From assembly GCA_964555935.1 (NCBI GenBank), contig CAZKUN010000029.1, forward strand, positions 1 through 53,824: 53,824 nucleotides of DNA, in the 5' to 3' direction. The notes below the pieces were generated by a model. The model had not been told where the DNA came from and made no database searches. It saw only the letters and a list, made by a program, of their open reading frames with translations. Position 1 is the first letter of the stretch, and every line of letters starts with the position of its first letter. This document shows positions 41,974 to 51,600 of the stretch, piece by piece. The position numbers and the translations under genes were made by a program. The DNA comes from CAZKUN01 sp964555935 (GTDB lineage Bacteria; Armatimonadota; Zipacnadia; Zipacnadales; VGFC01).

Positions 41974-43539
41974 GTGGCAAATGAGATCTCTCGACGCAGC
42001 TTCGTTCAGTCCGTCGCCGGAGGGTTGGCCGCCGCCGGCCTTGCGGACGGGATGAGCATCCAGCAACTCCAGGGCCAGGCCGCCGAGGCTGGGCTGAACA
42101 TACTTTTCCTAATGACCGACCAGCACCACGCCGGAGTGCTGGGCTGCGCGGGCAACGAGATCGTCCAAACCCCAAACATCGATCGGCTCGCCCGCGAGGG
42201 CGTGATGTTCAATAACGCCGTCTGCGCTACCCCGTTCTGCTCCCCCACGCGCGCGTCGCTCATCAATGGGCTCTGGCCTCACCAGCACGGGATCATCCAT
42301 AATGTGAAGCACAGAACCCCAGGCCTCACGGACGGCGGCACGATTACTGAGAACATGCTGTTCGACCGCGATTACCGAATCGGCCACCGAGGCAAGTGGC
42401 ATCTCGGGCTCTATGAGGATCTGCGCTGCTACCGCGACGACAAGCCCGAGGGCCAATGCGCGGGGATGCTGCTCGAGGAACACTGTCCCAAGGCCGATTG
42501 GCCGGTGAAAGAGGGCGAGCCGCGCTATCACTTCCGTCCCGTTGTCATGCAGGACTTCATGTTCGAGGCCCACCAGACGTGGAACTCGTTCGACAAGATC
42601 CCGCAGCAGGACCTATCGATCATCGGCCGCAGCGTCATCCCTCGCGAGGCCCAGCCTGAGGCGTGGTTCACGAACCAGATCCTGGGGCTGATGGACAAGT
42701 ACCAGGACGATCCCTTCCTGCTGACGTGGTCGGTCAGCCCTCCGCACGCGTTCTGGGTCTGCCCCGACCCGTACTACAGCATGTACGATCCCGAGCAGTT
42801 CGAGCTGCCGACCAACATCGGCGACGAGCCCGACATCTACACCAACTCCGTCGGCGGGCGGCTGGCGAGCCTGATCGGCGAAGAGGGCATCCGCGAGTAC
42901 CTGCGCTGCTACTATGGCCAGGTCACGATGATGGACTGGTACGTGGGCCAGCTTCTCGACAGGCTCGATGACCTGGGGCTGGCTGAGCGGACGCTCGTGG
43001 TCTTCACATCCGACCATGGCGACATGAACGGCGGGCATGGCATGCTGACCAAGTCCGTCCCCGCCATGTACGAAGAGACCACGCGCGTGCCGATGATCTT
43101 TCGCCTGCTCGGCGTGGTTCCCGAAGGGCAGACCACCGATGTCCACATGAACTCTGTCGACATGATGCCCACGATGCTCGACTACGTGGGCGTCGAGCCG
43201 CCCAGCGACATCGCCGGCGAGAGCATGCGCCCGTTCATCGAGGGCAAGAAGGACGACGGTCGGCCTGGATTCAGCGAGCGCACGGGGCTGAACTACAACT
43301 GGATCCAGCGGATGATCCGCAAACGCGGTTGGAAGTATGTCTACAACTCCAACTGGCCGAGCGAGCTGTTCAACCTCCGCAAGGATCCGGGTGAGACGAA
43401 CAACCTCTACGCATCCAAGTCTGCCCGCAAGAAGCGCAACGCGCTTCATCGCGAACTGCGCGACTGGATGGCATCCACCGACGACGGCGGGCTCGAGAAG
43501 ATGCCCGAGACGCCGCCGGATGCTGAGACGGCCCAATGA
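41974..43539 (+). CDS. Tat-exported sulfatase
   Basis: A 521-residue formylglycine-dependent sulfatase. The Tat signal is SRRSFVQSVAGGLAAAGLA. The metal site is LFLMTDQHHAG (Asp49, Gln50), and the modification motif CSPTR starts at Cys89 and is followed by ASLINGLWPHQHG. The later metal ligands are in FTSDHGDMNGGHGM. It removes sulfate from a glycan or related ester outside the cytoplasm; no maturation enzyme (anaerobic or FGE type) is in the window. The start is GTG 41974 with AAGGAGG 6 bases upstream. Its stop overlaps the ATG of the serine hydrolase (ATGA), suggesting the two are translated together. Confidence 0.95.
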   Translation: MANEISRRSFVQSVAGGLAAAGLADGMSIQQLQGQAAEAGLNILFLMTDQHHAGVLGCAGNEIVQTPNIDRLAREGVMFNNAVCATPFCSPTRASLINGLWPHQHGIIHNVKHRTPGLTDGGTITENMLFDRDYRIGHRGKWHLGLYEDLRCYRDDKPEGQCAGMLLEEHCPKADWPVKEGEPRYHFRPVVMQDFMFEAHQTWNSFDKIPQQDLSIIGRSVIPREAQPEAWFTNQILGLMDKYQDDPFLLTWSVSPPHAFWVCPDPYYSMYDPEQFELPTNIGDEPDIYTNSVGGRLASLIGEEGIREYLRCYYGQVTMMDWYVGQLLDRLDDLGLAERTLVVFTSDHGDMNGGHGMLTKSVPAMYEETTRVPMIFRLLGVVPEGQTTDVHMNSVDMMPTMLDYVGVEPPSDIAGESMRPFIEGKKDDGRPGFSERTGLNYNWIQRMIRKRGWKYVYNSNWPSELFNLRKDPGETNNLYASKSARKKRNALHRELRDWMASTDDGGLEKMPETPPDAETAQ

Positions 43540-44540
43540 ATAGCGACGCGTTCCCCGGGGCCGATTGGCGGAGGTCGGAAACGAGCGAACACGCTCTCTC
43601 CGGCGCCAGGGCCTGGCTCGACAGCCACGGCAGTGAGGCGCGATACCGTGTGGTGGTCATTCAGTCCGGAAAGCTCGTCGCCGAGTGGAACCAGAACGCC
43701 GACAGCGACGACCACCTTGGCCTCGCCTCCGCGGCGAAATCCGTCTTCTCGTGCATGTTGGCGGTCGCCGTTGATGAGGGAAGGGTCGATTCACCCGACG
43801 CGAAGGTGGTCGACTACTACCCCGAGATGATGGACGTGCCCGAGGGTGCAGGTCCCAAGCCCGGGCGTTACGCCTTCGAGAAAGACCCGGAGATCACGTT
43901 CCGGCAGCTCATCTCGAATACGTCGGGCTACATGAAACCCAACGAAAACCCCGGCACCGTCTACCACTACCAGACATACGGGATGAACATCCTCACGCAT
44001 GCCATCGCGAAGGTCTACGGGCACTACGATCCGGCCGACGTCGATGGCTCGCCTGGTCTGCAGCCGCTCGTCGATGAGAAGCTTCGCGATCCCATCGGCG
44101 CCTCGTGGAGTTACTACCGCATGAACTTCGACCTCCACGCAGCGGCGCGCACCGGCATCTTCGGTAACTACGATGGGATCCAGTCGACGGCCCTCGACAT
44201 GGCGCGTCTGGGCTGGCTTTGGTGCAACTGGGGAAGGTGGGGGAATCGCCAGATCGTTCCCGGTGATTGGCTCCGCGAGGCAGCGCAGACCGCGCCGACG
44301 ATCCGCGAGCACTGCCCGCCCGAACAGTGGTGCTACGGGTATGGGTTCTGGACGAATGACCACGGGAGGCTCTGGCCGAGCCTCCCGCGTGATGCCTTCT
44401 GCGCTCACGGCGCGGGCCGTCAGTTCATCTTCGCGTGTCCGTCGCTTGAGCTGGTCGTCGTCCAGAGCCCTGGCCTGTATGAGAACAAGGAGGACGAAGA
44501 CACCGGCCTTGTCCCGCGCGTGGTGGCGGCGCTCGGTTAG
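43536..44540 (+). CDS. Serine hydrolase of the class C beta-lactamase/esterase family
   Basis: A 334-residue enzyme with the catalytic Ser-x-x-Lys at Ser65-Lys68 (LASAAKSVFSCML) and a second active-site segment HYQTYGMNILTHAI (Tyr-x-Asn-like). The final His/Lys-Thr-Gly strand region is DAFCAHGAGRQFIFACP. These enzymes act as esterases, D-aminopeptidases or transesterases; resistance to beta-lactams is unlikely here. It has no signal peptide, while the coupled sulfatase is exported, so the pair do not obviously share a compartment. Its stop overlaps that of the convergent gene by four bases. Confidence 0.88.
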   Translation: MNSDAFPGADWRRSETSEHALSGARAWLDSHGSEARYRVVVIQSGKLVAEWNQNADSDDHLGLASAAKSVFSCMLAVAVDEGRVDSPDAKVVDYYPEMMDVPEGAGPKPGRYAFEKDPEITFRQLISNTSGYMKPNENPGTVYHYQTYGMNILTHAIAKVYGHYDPADVDGSPGLQPLVDEKLRDPIGASWSYYRMNFDLHAAARTGIFGNYDGIQSTALDMARLGWLWCNWGRWGNRQIVPGDWLREAAQTAPTIREHCPPEQWCYGYGFWTNDHGRLWPSLPRDAFCAHGAGRQFIFACPSLELVVVQSPGLYENKEDEDTGLVPRVVAALG

Positions 44541-47500
44541 TCGAACGGTCCCCGCATGCGCGTGAGCGGCGCGGTCGCCTCCAGCTTGCCTTCGCCCGGC
44601 ACGCTGAGTCTCGCCCGGACACTGTAGTCACCCTCCGGCATGCCCCCAAGGTCCAACCTCGCGCGCAGCCGATTCCCCTCGATTTGGGATACGGCCGTTG
44701 AGCCAACCCGCTTCCGCCCGCGCAGCAACTCCACGACCAGGGCGCTGTCCGTGAGCAAGCCCTGCGCGACATTCAGGTCGATCTCGACGAAGCCCTCGGC
44801 GTCAGCGACGTAGTACATGTTTGGGCGCACACCTAGCGCCACGGGTGGCGGCAGGTCCACGGCGAACCTCCGCTGCGCCAGCGTTTCCGCTGAGCCCGCG
44901 TCGAGCATCCAGACAGCGTATTCCCGCGTGGCGTCGGCCGAGGCCTCGTACGTGTAAGCGCGCGTCACTGTCTCGCCTGGCGCGAGCGCAAGGGCGTTCT
45001 CGAGCACCCTTCGCCGGCCGTCTTCCTCCAAGGTCAGGCTCACTGACCTCGCGGCATCCGTCTCATTCGTCATCGTCACGCTGATTGGATTCTCGCCGAG
45101 CAGCGCCGGCGGGACCTTCAACCACGCTTGCCCGATGCTCGCGATCCCGAACATGCTGGGCTGGCCAAAGGCTCCCCCCGTCGGCGACCAGCAACTCAGC
45201 TCCAGCGTCTCCATTGGCCGTCGCTCGCGGCAGACGTTCAGGCCGAATTGCCCGCCCGTGATGCCGAGTTCGGCCATCGGGATTGCCATTTCGACCGTCC
45301 ACGAGTCCTCGTGATGGGCGGCCTTAACTCTGGAGTTGCTCCGCCAGCCGCTGTCCATCGTGCCGCTCCATCCCTGAGTGCCCAGGGAGTTCACTATGAT
45401 CTGCTTGAACGTCGAGCGGTCCAGGTTGCTGTCGACGAAGATCTCAACGCAGTCATCCTGCCAGACCTGGCCGCCGTCCTGGGTGACGGTGGCCGTGATG
45501 TGAGCCATGTTGTCCTCATGGCATGTGGCGGCGATGTACAGCTCCGCGCCGTCCGTGCCGATGAGCACATCTGTCCGCATCTTTGGCTTGCCCTTGCCCG
45601 TGTTGACCGTGAATGGCTCGAGCCGGGCCGCGCTCCGCCAGATGCCGCTGCCAATCTCCCCGTCGATTTCCGGACTGCGATCCCAGACGGGAATCGTGAC
45701 CTGCCGCGCCGCGGCTATCGGAGCGGTGCCACGGGCGTGCTGCGCTCGCGTCTCCCACCGCAGATCAGTCAGCAACTCACCGCTCTTGCGCTTGCTGACG
45801 CTCGGCCTCCCTACCGGCGAAATCGTGCCTCTGGCCGCCAGCGCGTCGATCGTTGCTCGCGCGATGTTCCAGCGGTTCTTCTGGTAGTCGTCGTGGGTCC
45901 AGCCGTTCGGCAGCTTCATCGTCCCGCCGATGGTCTTGGCGCCGTCCGGGCTCAGTCCCGTCTCGGTCCATCGCGCGCGGCCACGCACGCCGGGCGACAC
46001 GTCGAGCGATGCCAGCGTCCGGTCGATCACCTGCCCCCCTGTCAGGCTCGCGAGCGTCGAGATGTAGCGATAGTCGTCGATGCCCTCTCTCGCGCCGATC
46101 CAGCCCATCGATGGCCCGCCCGGCTCGTCGTCCATCGAGGGGTAGACATGCATCCACGTGCCGGTCTTGTGGTCCTGATCGTCGTATGGGCTGCCGTTCC
46201 ACGACATGTAGGCCCAGTTGAAAGCGCCATGGGTCGCGTGCGCCGCCTGGAACCACCCGTTCACATAGCGATCGGCCTCCGGGCGGTAGGATTCGACATC
46301 ACAATTGTAGATGAGCACCATGCGCCCGTCATCGAGCGCCTTCGGGTAGTGATCCGCCGACAGCCCGCCGTTATAGTTCCACACGTCTGAGTGCGGACCA
46401 GCCTCATTGTGGAAGTACGCGTCGCCCGGGCCATCCTGCTCCGTCCGCATGCCGGGGATCTGTTTAAGCAACTCCAGGCACCGGATGTTGCGCTCCTTCT
46501 CCTCCTGGCCTTGCCACCCGGGCTCATCGACCGGCTGCACGATGACCTCCGGCCAGCCGCGCCGCTTCGCCTCGGCTTGCATCGCGCGCCAGAACCCCTT
46601 GTAGCGGTTGGCCCACTCGTCGCTTGCGACAGGCACTTCTCCCATGCCCGCCGCGCTCTGCCCGGAGTCTGATAGCAGAATCACCGGCGCCGGGTAGCCC
46701 AGCTCAACGTACAGGTTCATGAACTGCTCGTAGCGCGAATCGCCAGGGAAGTTCAGCGCGCACGTGCCATCCGCCGCAAACTCGACGTTCTCGATCTCAG
46801 CGCCGAAGCACAGGCCCACCGATGTCATCCCATGTTCGCGCATGTCGACCATATCCGGCCGCAGGTACTCCGACCATGTTTCGTCGTCGCTGGCAAGCAT
46901 CGGCCCCCGGTAGTACTCGCCCCACATCATCCCCTCGGGCTCGACAAGCGTGAAGGGCAACACGCGAAGCCTCAGCGGCAGCGTCACGCGCTCGCCGCCC
47001 TCGCGGTCGATGTGGACGCTGCCCTGGTGGATACCCGGATCGGCGCCTTCGTCGATCTTCAGGTCGATCAGGAATCGCTTGCAGGTTGCCTCGGCGATGT
47101 CTACCACATCGCGGCGCTCACAGAGCACGGGCATCCTCGCTACGAACTCGCGCGAACTGTAGACCACCCGCTTGTCGAGCGTGCGGATTGGCAACACTTC
47201 GCCCGTCGCCGGGACTCCGTCGAAGCTCACGCGCAGGTCGTCCAGGTCCTCGAGCGCGCGTAGCGCCAGCGTCGCCGGCTCGTACTCGCCTGGCGTGGCG
47301 AAGAGGTCGACCGTCTCGATCCGCTCATGCTCGCGCGGCACCGAGTTCTCGAAGACGACGTCTGTCAGCGCCCTCGCGAAGACGATGTACCCATGCTCCA
47401 GCTCCGCGGGGGTTGGTGAGGGGAGCGTCGCGTCGTCGACGTACCGCAGGGCAGTGAAGTAATCAGTGTCGAGTTGCAGCCATCGGAAGTGGTCGAAGTA

Positions 47501-47959
47501 CAGCGTGCGATCTACGCGAGGCATGCGGATGTATGGGAACACCTTCGTGACGTCTGATAGGCCCACCAGCCAGATCTCGATCGCGTGTGGGCCGCCCGGC
47601 TGGATTGTCACGCCGCCGAAGACCGGATCGCCCGTCTCTAGGTCGATCCGCCACGACAGGCCCACCGGATCGTCGCCGGGATTGAAGACATCGAACTCAA
47701 GCGCTTGATGGCCGGTCGTCTCGCGGTCCGCCTGCCACGTGATGCCTGGCCACGTGTCGGCCTCGTTACCTGGGAAGTCCACGCGTAGCGCCCAGTCCCC
47801 ATCGGATGCGTGCTCCCGGACGCGCTCAACCTGGACATTGCCGGCGGATATGGCGTCCGTCCAGTCATCTGCCTCAAACGAAGTGATGGTTTGCGCGGGA
47901 GAGGGTGCGGAGAGCGTGAGAGCGGCCAGTCCTGCCAGGGCGGAAGTGATGGGGCGCAA
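44537..47959 (-). CDS. Large secreted DUF4091 protein with CBM9-like domain
   Basis: About 1140 residues, from TTG 47959. The Sec signal is MRPITSALAGLAALTLSAPSPA. The N-terminal jelly-roll is carbohydrate-binding-like (FEADDWTDAISAGNVQVE). A beta domain follows (DLFATPGEYEPATLALRALED). The central TIM-barrel region is DUF4091-like (about 330-690: GMMWGEYYRGPMLASDDE, VIVQPVDEPGW, SWNGSPYDDQDHKTG). A CBM9/DOMON-like domain (about 760-945: VWDRSPEIDGEIGSGIWRSA, DDCVEIFVDSNLD) and a C-terminal beta-sandwich follow. This fits a secreted glycoside hydrolase-like protein of unknown substrate. GGAGG lies 9 bases upstream of the TTG, in the 3' arm of a strong hairpin; the frame stays open to 48025. 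Confidence 0.82.
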   Translation of the reverse strand: MRPITSALAGLAALTLSAPSPAQTITSFEADDWTDAISAGNVQVERVREHASDGDWALRVDFPGNEADTWPGITWQADRETTGHQALEFDVFNPGDDPVGLSWRIDLETGDPVFGGVTIQPGGPHAIEIWLVGLSDVTKVFPYIRMPRVDRTLYFDHFRWLQLDTDYFTALRYVDDATLPSPTPAELEHGYIVFARALTDVVFENSVPREHERIETVDLFATPGEYEPATLALRALEDLDDLRVSFDGVPATGEVLPIRTLDKRVVYSSREFVARMPVLCERRDVVDIAEATCKRFLIDLKIDEGADPGIHQGSVHIDREGGERVTLPLRLRVLPFTLVEPEGMMWGEYYRGPMLASDDETWSEYLRPDMVDMREHGMTSVGLCFGAEIENVEFAADGTCALNFPGDSRYEQFMNLYVELGYPAPVILLSDSGQSAAGMGEVPVASDEWANRYKGFWRAMQAEAKRRGWPEVIVQPVDEPGWQGQEEKERNIRCLELLKQIPGMRTEQDGPGDAYFHNEAGPHSDVWNYNGGLSADHYPKALDDGRMVLIYNCDVESYRPEADRYVNGWFQAAHATHGAFNWAYMSWNGSPYDDQDHKTGTWMHVYPSMDDEPGGPSMGWIGAREGIDDYRYISTLASLTGGQVIDRTLASLDVSPGVRGRARWTETGLSPDGAKTIGGTMKLPNGWTHDDYQKNRWNIARATIDALAARGTISPVGRPSVSKRKSGELLTDLRWETRAQHARGTAPIAAARQVTIPVWDRSPEIDGEIGSGIWRSAARLEPFTVNTGKGKPKMRTDVLIGTDGAELYIAATCHEDNMAHITATVTQDGGQVWQDDCVEIFVDSNLDRSTFKQIIVNSLGTQGWSGTMDSGWRSNSRVKAAHHEDSWTVEMAIPMAELGITGGQFGLNVCRERRPMETLELSCWSPTGGAFGQPSMFGIASIGQAWLKVPPALLGENPISVTMTNETDAARSVSLTLEEDGRRRVLENALALAPGETVTRAYTYEASADATREYAVWMLDAGSAETLAQRRFAVDLPPPVALGVRPNMYYVADAEGFVEIDLNVAQGLLTDSALVVELLRGRKRVGSTAVSQIEGNRLRARLDLGGMPEGDYSVRARLSVPGEGKLEATAPLTRMRGPFD

Positions 47960-47966
47960 AATGACA

Positions 47967-48001
47967 GACCTCCACGGTCGAGATGGGGCGACGTGGAGGT
48001 C
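47967..48001 (-). promoter_or_regulatory. Hairpin that buries the ribosome-binding site of the DUF4091 gene
   Basis: On the minus strand, GACCTCCACG (48001-47992) pairs over 10 bases with CGTGGAGGTC (47976-47967). The GGAGG used by the TTG at 47959 is inside the second arm and pairs with CCTCC of the first, so the structure would hide the ribosome-binding site. The loop is 15 bases. Confidence 0.5.
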
Positions 48002-48046
48002 GTTTCGCGGGGCGGATGCGCTCAACCTGTCTACGCGGCGGCGGGT

Positions 48047-49105
48047 CTACCCCGTCGGGAGAGTCTGGCTCTTCTGCTCGACCTCGGCTCGGATATCCCG
48101 GAACTGGGGCAGCAGGTCCAGGAATTTCCCGAGCATCTCCGGCTCGAATTTGGCGGGCATCTCTTCTGTGATGATCCGCAGTGCCTCTTCCTCAGGGAGA
48201 GCGGGCCTGTAGACGCGGTCGTGGACGAGCGCGTCGTAAACATCGACGATTGACACGACGCGTGCCGCGGCGGGAATGTCCTCCTTGGCGAGCCCCTCCG
48301 GGTATCCCGACCCGTCCCAGGCCTCATGGTGCGCCACGGCAATCTCCGTCGCCATTATGAGGAGCGGAATGTCCGAGCCCCCGAGAATGTCGGCGCCGAC
48401 CTCGGGATGGCGCTGAATGACGGCGAACTCAGCGTCCGTCAGCTTCGATGGCTTCAGCAAGATGTCGTCGGGAATGCCGACCTTGCCTACGTCGTGCATG
48501 GGGGCGGCGACTCGCAAGTCATCGATGACCTGCGCGGGCCACCCAAGCGCCTCGGCCAGCAGGGAGGCGTACATGCCGATTCTGCGCAGGTGGTCGCCTG
48601 TCTCCTCGTGGCGGGTCGTGGCGACCGAGAGGAGCCGCTGGACGATCTCTTCTTCCCTGTGTCGCACATCTGCCGTGCGGGCGCGGACCTCGTCCTCCAA
48701 CCACTTTTCGTACTCCTGGCTCGCCAGAACCAGTCGCCGTCGCTCCAAGGCGTTCGCCACGTTGATCAGGATCTCGTTGCGATCGAACGGCTTGATGACA
48801 TAGCCAAAGGCCCCTGCCTCTAACGCGCGGATCGCGGTTCGTCGGTCATCGACGGCTGTCACCATGATTACCGACATATCGGGGTACTTCTCGCGCACGA
48901 TATCGAGCAGTTCGACTCCCGACATCCCGGGCATCATGATGTCAGAAACCAGCAATCCGAACTCCTGCTCTTCAAGCGCCGCGAGCGCGTCCTCGGCGCA
49001 GGCCCCTTTGGTACACTCGTAGCCCTCGCCAGCGAGCCAGCGGCTGAGGATGTCCCTGACGTGGTCTTCGTCATCGATGACCAGGACGCGGATAGGATCT
49101 GGCAC
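48047..49105 (-). CDS. Response regulator with HD-GYP domain (c-di-GMP phosphodiesterase-like)
   Basis: About 352 residues. Receiver domain 1-120 with the phospho-acceptor Asp55 (LLVSDIMMPG) and Lys105 (IKPF). A short coiled linker (120-160) leads to an HD-GYP domain with HDVGK (204-208), HHEAWDGSGYP (259-269) and IVDVYDALVHDRVYRPA. All signature residues of active phosphodiesterases are present. It should hydrolyse cyclic di-GMP in response to phosphorylation, most likely by the hybrid kinase encoded just upstream. I choose GTG 49105, five bases after GGAGG; GTG 49123 is the alternative. The stop of the kinase gene is 45 bases upstream of the chosen start. Confidence 0.93.
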   Translation of the reverse strand: MPDPIRVLVIDDEDHVRDILSRWLAGEGYECTKGACAEDALAALEEQEFGLLVSDIMMPGMSGVELLDIVREKYPDMSVIMVTAVDDRRTAIRALEAGAFGYVIKPFDRNEILINVANALERRRLVLASQEYEKWLEDEVRARTADVRHREEEIVQRLLSVATTRHEETGDHLRRIGMYASLLAEALGWPAQVIDDLRVAAPMHDVGKVGIPDDILLKPSKLTDAEFAVIQRHPEVGADILGGSDIPLLIMATEIAVAHHEAWDGSGYPEGLAKEDIPAAARVVSIVDVYDALVHDRVYRPALPEEEALRIITEEMPAKFEPEMLGKFLDLLPQFRDIRAEVEQKSQTLPTG

Positions 49106-49149
49106 GTGCGCCTCCGTACTCACGTTGTCGCCGCCATGGTGCTGGCGTG

Positions 49150-51597
49150 CTATTCGCCGTCTAGTATCTGCCGGACCTGGGCTGCGAGCGTCGACGGCGT
49201 AAAGGGCTTGCGGATTATGGGCGCCCCATCTGCCATTGAGAATCTGCCCGTCAACGCCTCGTCGGCATACCCCGATATGTATGCCACCCTCAGATCCGGG
49301 TAGACCTCAGCCAGCTGGGCATGTAGCTCCGGTCCGGGTGTCTCGGGCATCACAACGTCCGTCAACAGCAACTCGGGCGGCTCTTCCATGCGCTCGCACA
49401 GAGCCAAGGCCTCCGCAGCATTTCCCGCCGACGTTACCTGGTAACCGTAGCTTTGGAGCGCACGAGCCGCGATGTCGCGAACCGATTGCTCGTCCTCCAC
49501 CAGCAACACGCGCTCCGTCCCTTTGGGCGCTCGGGACTCCGCGCTCAACTTCTCTCCGGCGTCGTCTTCCACGTGTGGAAGGTAGATGCCAAACCTCGTG
49601 CCTGATCCCGGCGCGCTCCTGACGGCGATGTCGCCACCGTGCTGGGTCACGATGCCGTACACGGTCGACAGGCCGAGGCCCGTGCCGGAGCCGATATCCT
49701 TCGTCGTGAAGAATGGTTCGAAGATCCGGCTCACGGTTCCGGGGTCCATCCCCACGCCCGTATCTTGGACGGAGAGCACTACGTACTCGCCCGGCGTCAG
49801 CGCCAACTGCGCGTTGGCGATGGCGGGGTCGTGCCGCTCGCGTCGGAGTTCGATGGCGAGTGTGCCGCCCGATGGCATCGCGTCCCGAGCGTTCACCGCC
49901 AGGTTGATCAGCACTTGCTGCATCTGCCCCGTGTCGGCCCAGACGTGCATCGGGCCGGAGGCCGGCTCGTTCTCGAGAATGATGTGCTCGCCAATCAGCC
50001 GCTCTAACATCCGGAGCGTGTCCGCCACCAACTCGCCAAGGTCCATCGTGTGCGCATCGATGCTCTGTTGGCGGCTGAAGGCCAGCAACTGAGCCGTCAA
50101 ATCGGCGGCTCGCTCCGCCAGCCCGGTCACCCGGCGGAGGTCGTCGGCTGCCTGGGAATCCTCTGGCGTCTCCGCCAACACCATATCCGTGAAGCCGCGA
50201 ATCCCTGTCAGAATATTGTTGAAATCATGAGCGATCCCGCTGGCCAACGTGCCGACCGACTCCATCTTGGCGGCCTGTCTTAGGCGCTCCTCAAGCAAGT
50301 GCCGCTCCGTGACGTCCTCCATGGTGATCAGCACTCGCCGGTCGGTACCGTCATCTTGCGCCCTGTCGCCGAAGGCGGAGATGCTGATGTCCAGGAAGCG
50401 CGCGCTCTCGGGCGTGTCGAGCCGGGCGCCGATCAACTCGTCACTGCCGCCGTGCTGGATGACCTTGGTCAGGCGCTCGATGGCGCTGTGGTCGCGCTGA
50501 AACTGCTCCGGCAAGAAGTCTGGGGCCCGCGCTCCGACGAGTTGATCAGTCCCAATGCCAATCGCGTTCACGAAGCGCTCGTTCGCGATGATGATCCTCA
50601 TGTCCCTGTCGAGCACGAGCACGGATGCCGGAATCGCCGCGAGGGCCGCCTCGTTCAAGCGTAGCGATTCCTGCAGGACCGACTCCGCCCGGGCGTGTCC
50701 GAGGGCCATCCCGACGTGGGAGGTGAACAGTTCGGCAATGTCGATGTCGTCATCTGTGAAGACGCCAGATGTGTTCGCCAGCGCCAAGACTCCGAGTGGA
50801 CGGTCCTGCCCGATTATGGGCGAGAAGAGCGCGTTCCGAATCTGGACGTGTCCGTCGGGCAGCGCGCTGGCCCGGCTATCTGTCGTGATGTCTTCCACGA
50901 CTATGGTTTGGCGCTCGCTCAGACACTTTTCGTACAGGCCGCTGCTGTGCTCTGGTGCTTCTTGTGCTTGGACGCGACACTCGCGGGCCTCGGGGACACG
51001 AATCATGTCGCCGAACGCGCCGGAGTCAGGATCGTAAGTGCACACGACTGCCGAGTCGGCGCCGGTGATAGCCGCCGCCTGTTGTGCCGCCAGCTTCAGC
51101 GTCTCTGCGATGTCCGCCCCTTGCAGCAGTGACTGCGCAATGCCAGAGAGCGCCTGACTGACCGCAAGCTGCATCTGTAGCGCCCGCTGCGCCGCCTGTC
51201 TCTCGTCCGCCAGGCGCCGCCCTCTGAGCGCAATCTCCAGCGCTCGCGGTAGGTGCTGGCCCATGTCGCCTGTCTTCACGACATAGTCGGACGCGCCCGC
51301 CTTCAGGGCTGCGACGGCGATCTCCTCGCTCCCGTGAGCCGTGGTGACGATAACGACCATGTCCGGATTGGATTCGAGCAGACGTGGCAGGGCCTCGAGC
51401 CCGCTCATGTCCGGCAACTGGTAGTCCAGTATTGCCGCGTCGTGCCGGCTGGCATCAGCCAGCCCACAAGCCGTCTCTCCTCGCCCGACATCGTCGATCT
51501 CGCAGGCGCCGAAGTGGCGCAGCAGCGCCTCGCGGATCAGTTCTCGATGGTCCGGATCGTCATCCACGATGAGAACCCGGGGGGTCGCCTCGGTCAT
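49150..51597 (-). CDS. Hybrid sensor histidine kinase (REC-GAF-PAS-HisKA-HATPase-REC)
   Basis: An 815-residue soluble hybrid kinase. REC1 is about 6-125 with Asp58 (AAILDYQLPD). The GAF domain is about 155-305, with a Cys-containing sequence. The PAS domain is about 315-430. The HisKA H-box is GIAHDFNNILTGIRGF with His457, and the HATPase has INLAVNARDAMPSGG, DTGVGMDP and GTGLGLSTV. The terminal REC2 is about 695-810 with Asp747 (LLLTDVVMPE). The NtrB-like H-box with HDFNN is usual for this architecture. No membrane helix is present, so it senses cytoplasmic or diffusible signals. It starts with ATG 51597 after GAGAGG. The signal cannot be told from the sequence; the genetic partner is the HD-GYP regulator 45 bases downstream. 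Confidence 0.93.
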   Translation of the reverse strand: MTEATPRVLIVDDDPDHRELIREALLRHFGACEIDDVGRGETACGLADASRHDAAILDYQLPDMSGLEALPRLLESNPDMVVIVTTAHGSEEIAVAALKAGASDYVVKTGDMGQHLPRALEIALRGRRLADERQAAQRALQMQLAVSQALSGIAQSLLQGADIAETLKLAAQQAAAITGADSAVVCTYDPDSGAFGDMIRVPEARECRVQAQEAPEHSSGLYEKCLSERQTIVVEDITTDSRASALPDGHVQIRNALFSPIIGQDRPLGVLALANTSGVFTDDDIDIAELFTSHVGMALGHARAESVLQESLRLNEAALAAIPASVLVLDRDMRIIIANERFVNAIGIGTDQLVGARAPDFLPEQFQRDHSAIERLTKVIQHGGSDELIGARLDTPESARFLDISISAFGDRAQDDGTDRRVLITMEDVTERHLLEERLRQAAKMESVGTLASGIAHDFNNILTGIRGFTDMVLAETPEDSQAADDLRRVTGLAERAADLTAQLLAFSRQQSIDAHTMDLGELVADTLRMLERLIGEHIILENEPASGPMHVWADTGQMQQVLINLAVNARDAMPSGGTLAIELRRERHDPAIANAQLALTPGEYVVLSVQDTGVGMDPGTVSRIFEPFFTTKDIGSGTGLGLSTVYGIVTQHGGDIAVRSAPGSGTRFGIYLPHVEDDAGEKLSAESRAPKGTERVLLVEDEQSVRDIAARALQSYGYQVTSAGNAAEALALCERMEEPPELLLTDVVMPETPGPELHAQLAEVYPDLRVAYISGYADEALTGRFSMADGAPIIRKPFTPSTLAAQVRQILDGE

Positions 51598-51600
51598 GGC

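Noticed and set aside
39290..42175. Two long minus-strand frames (39290-40795 and 40799-42175)
   Set aside because: Both are antisense to firmly identified genes (paralogue 2 and the ArsA-family ATPase) and show no domain.
44340..44390. A GC-rich hairpin (GGGAGGCTC and GAGCCTCCC) inside the serine hydrolase gene
   Set aside because: It lies within the coding region, has no T run, and is within what is expected for this base composition.
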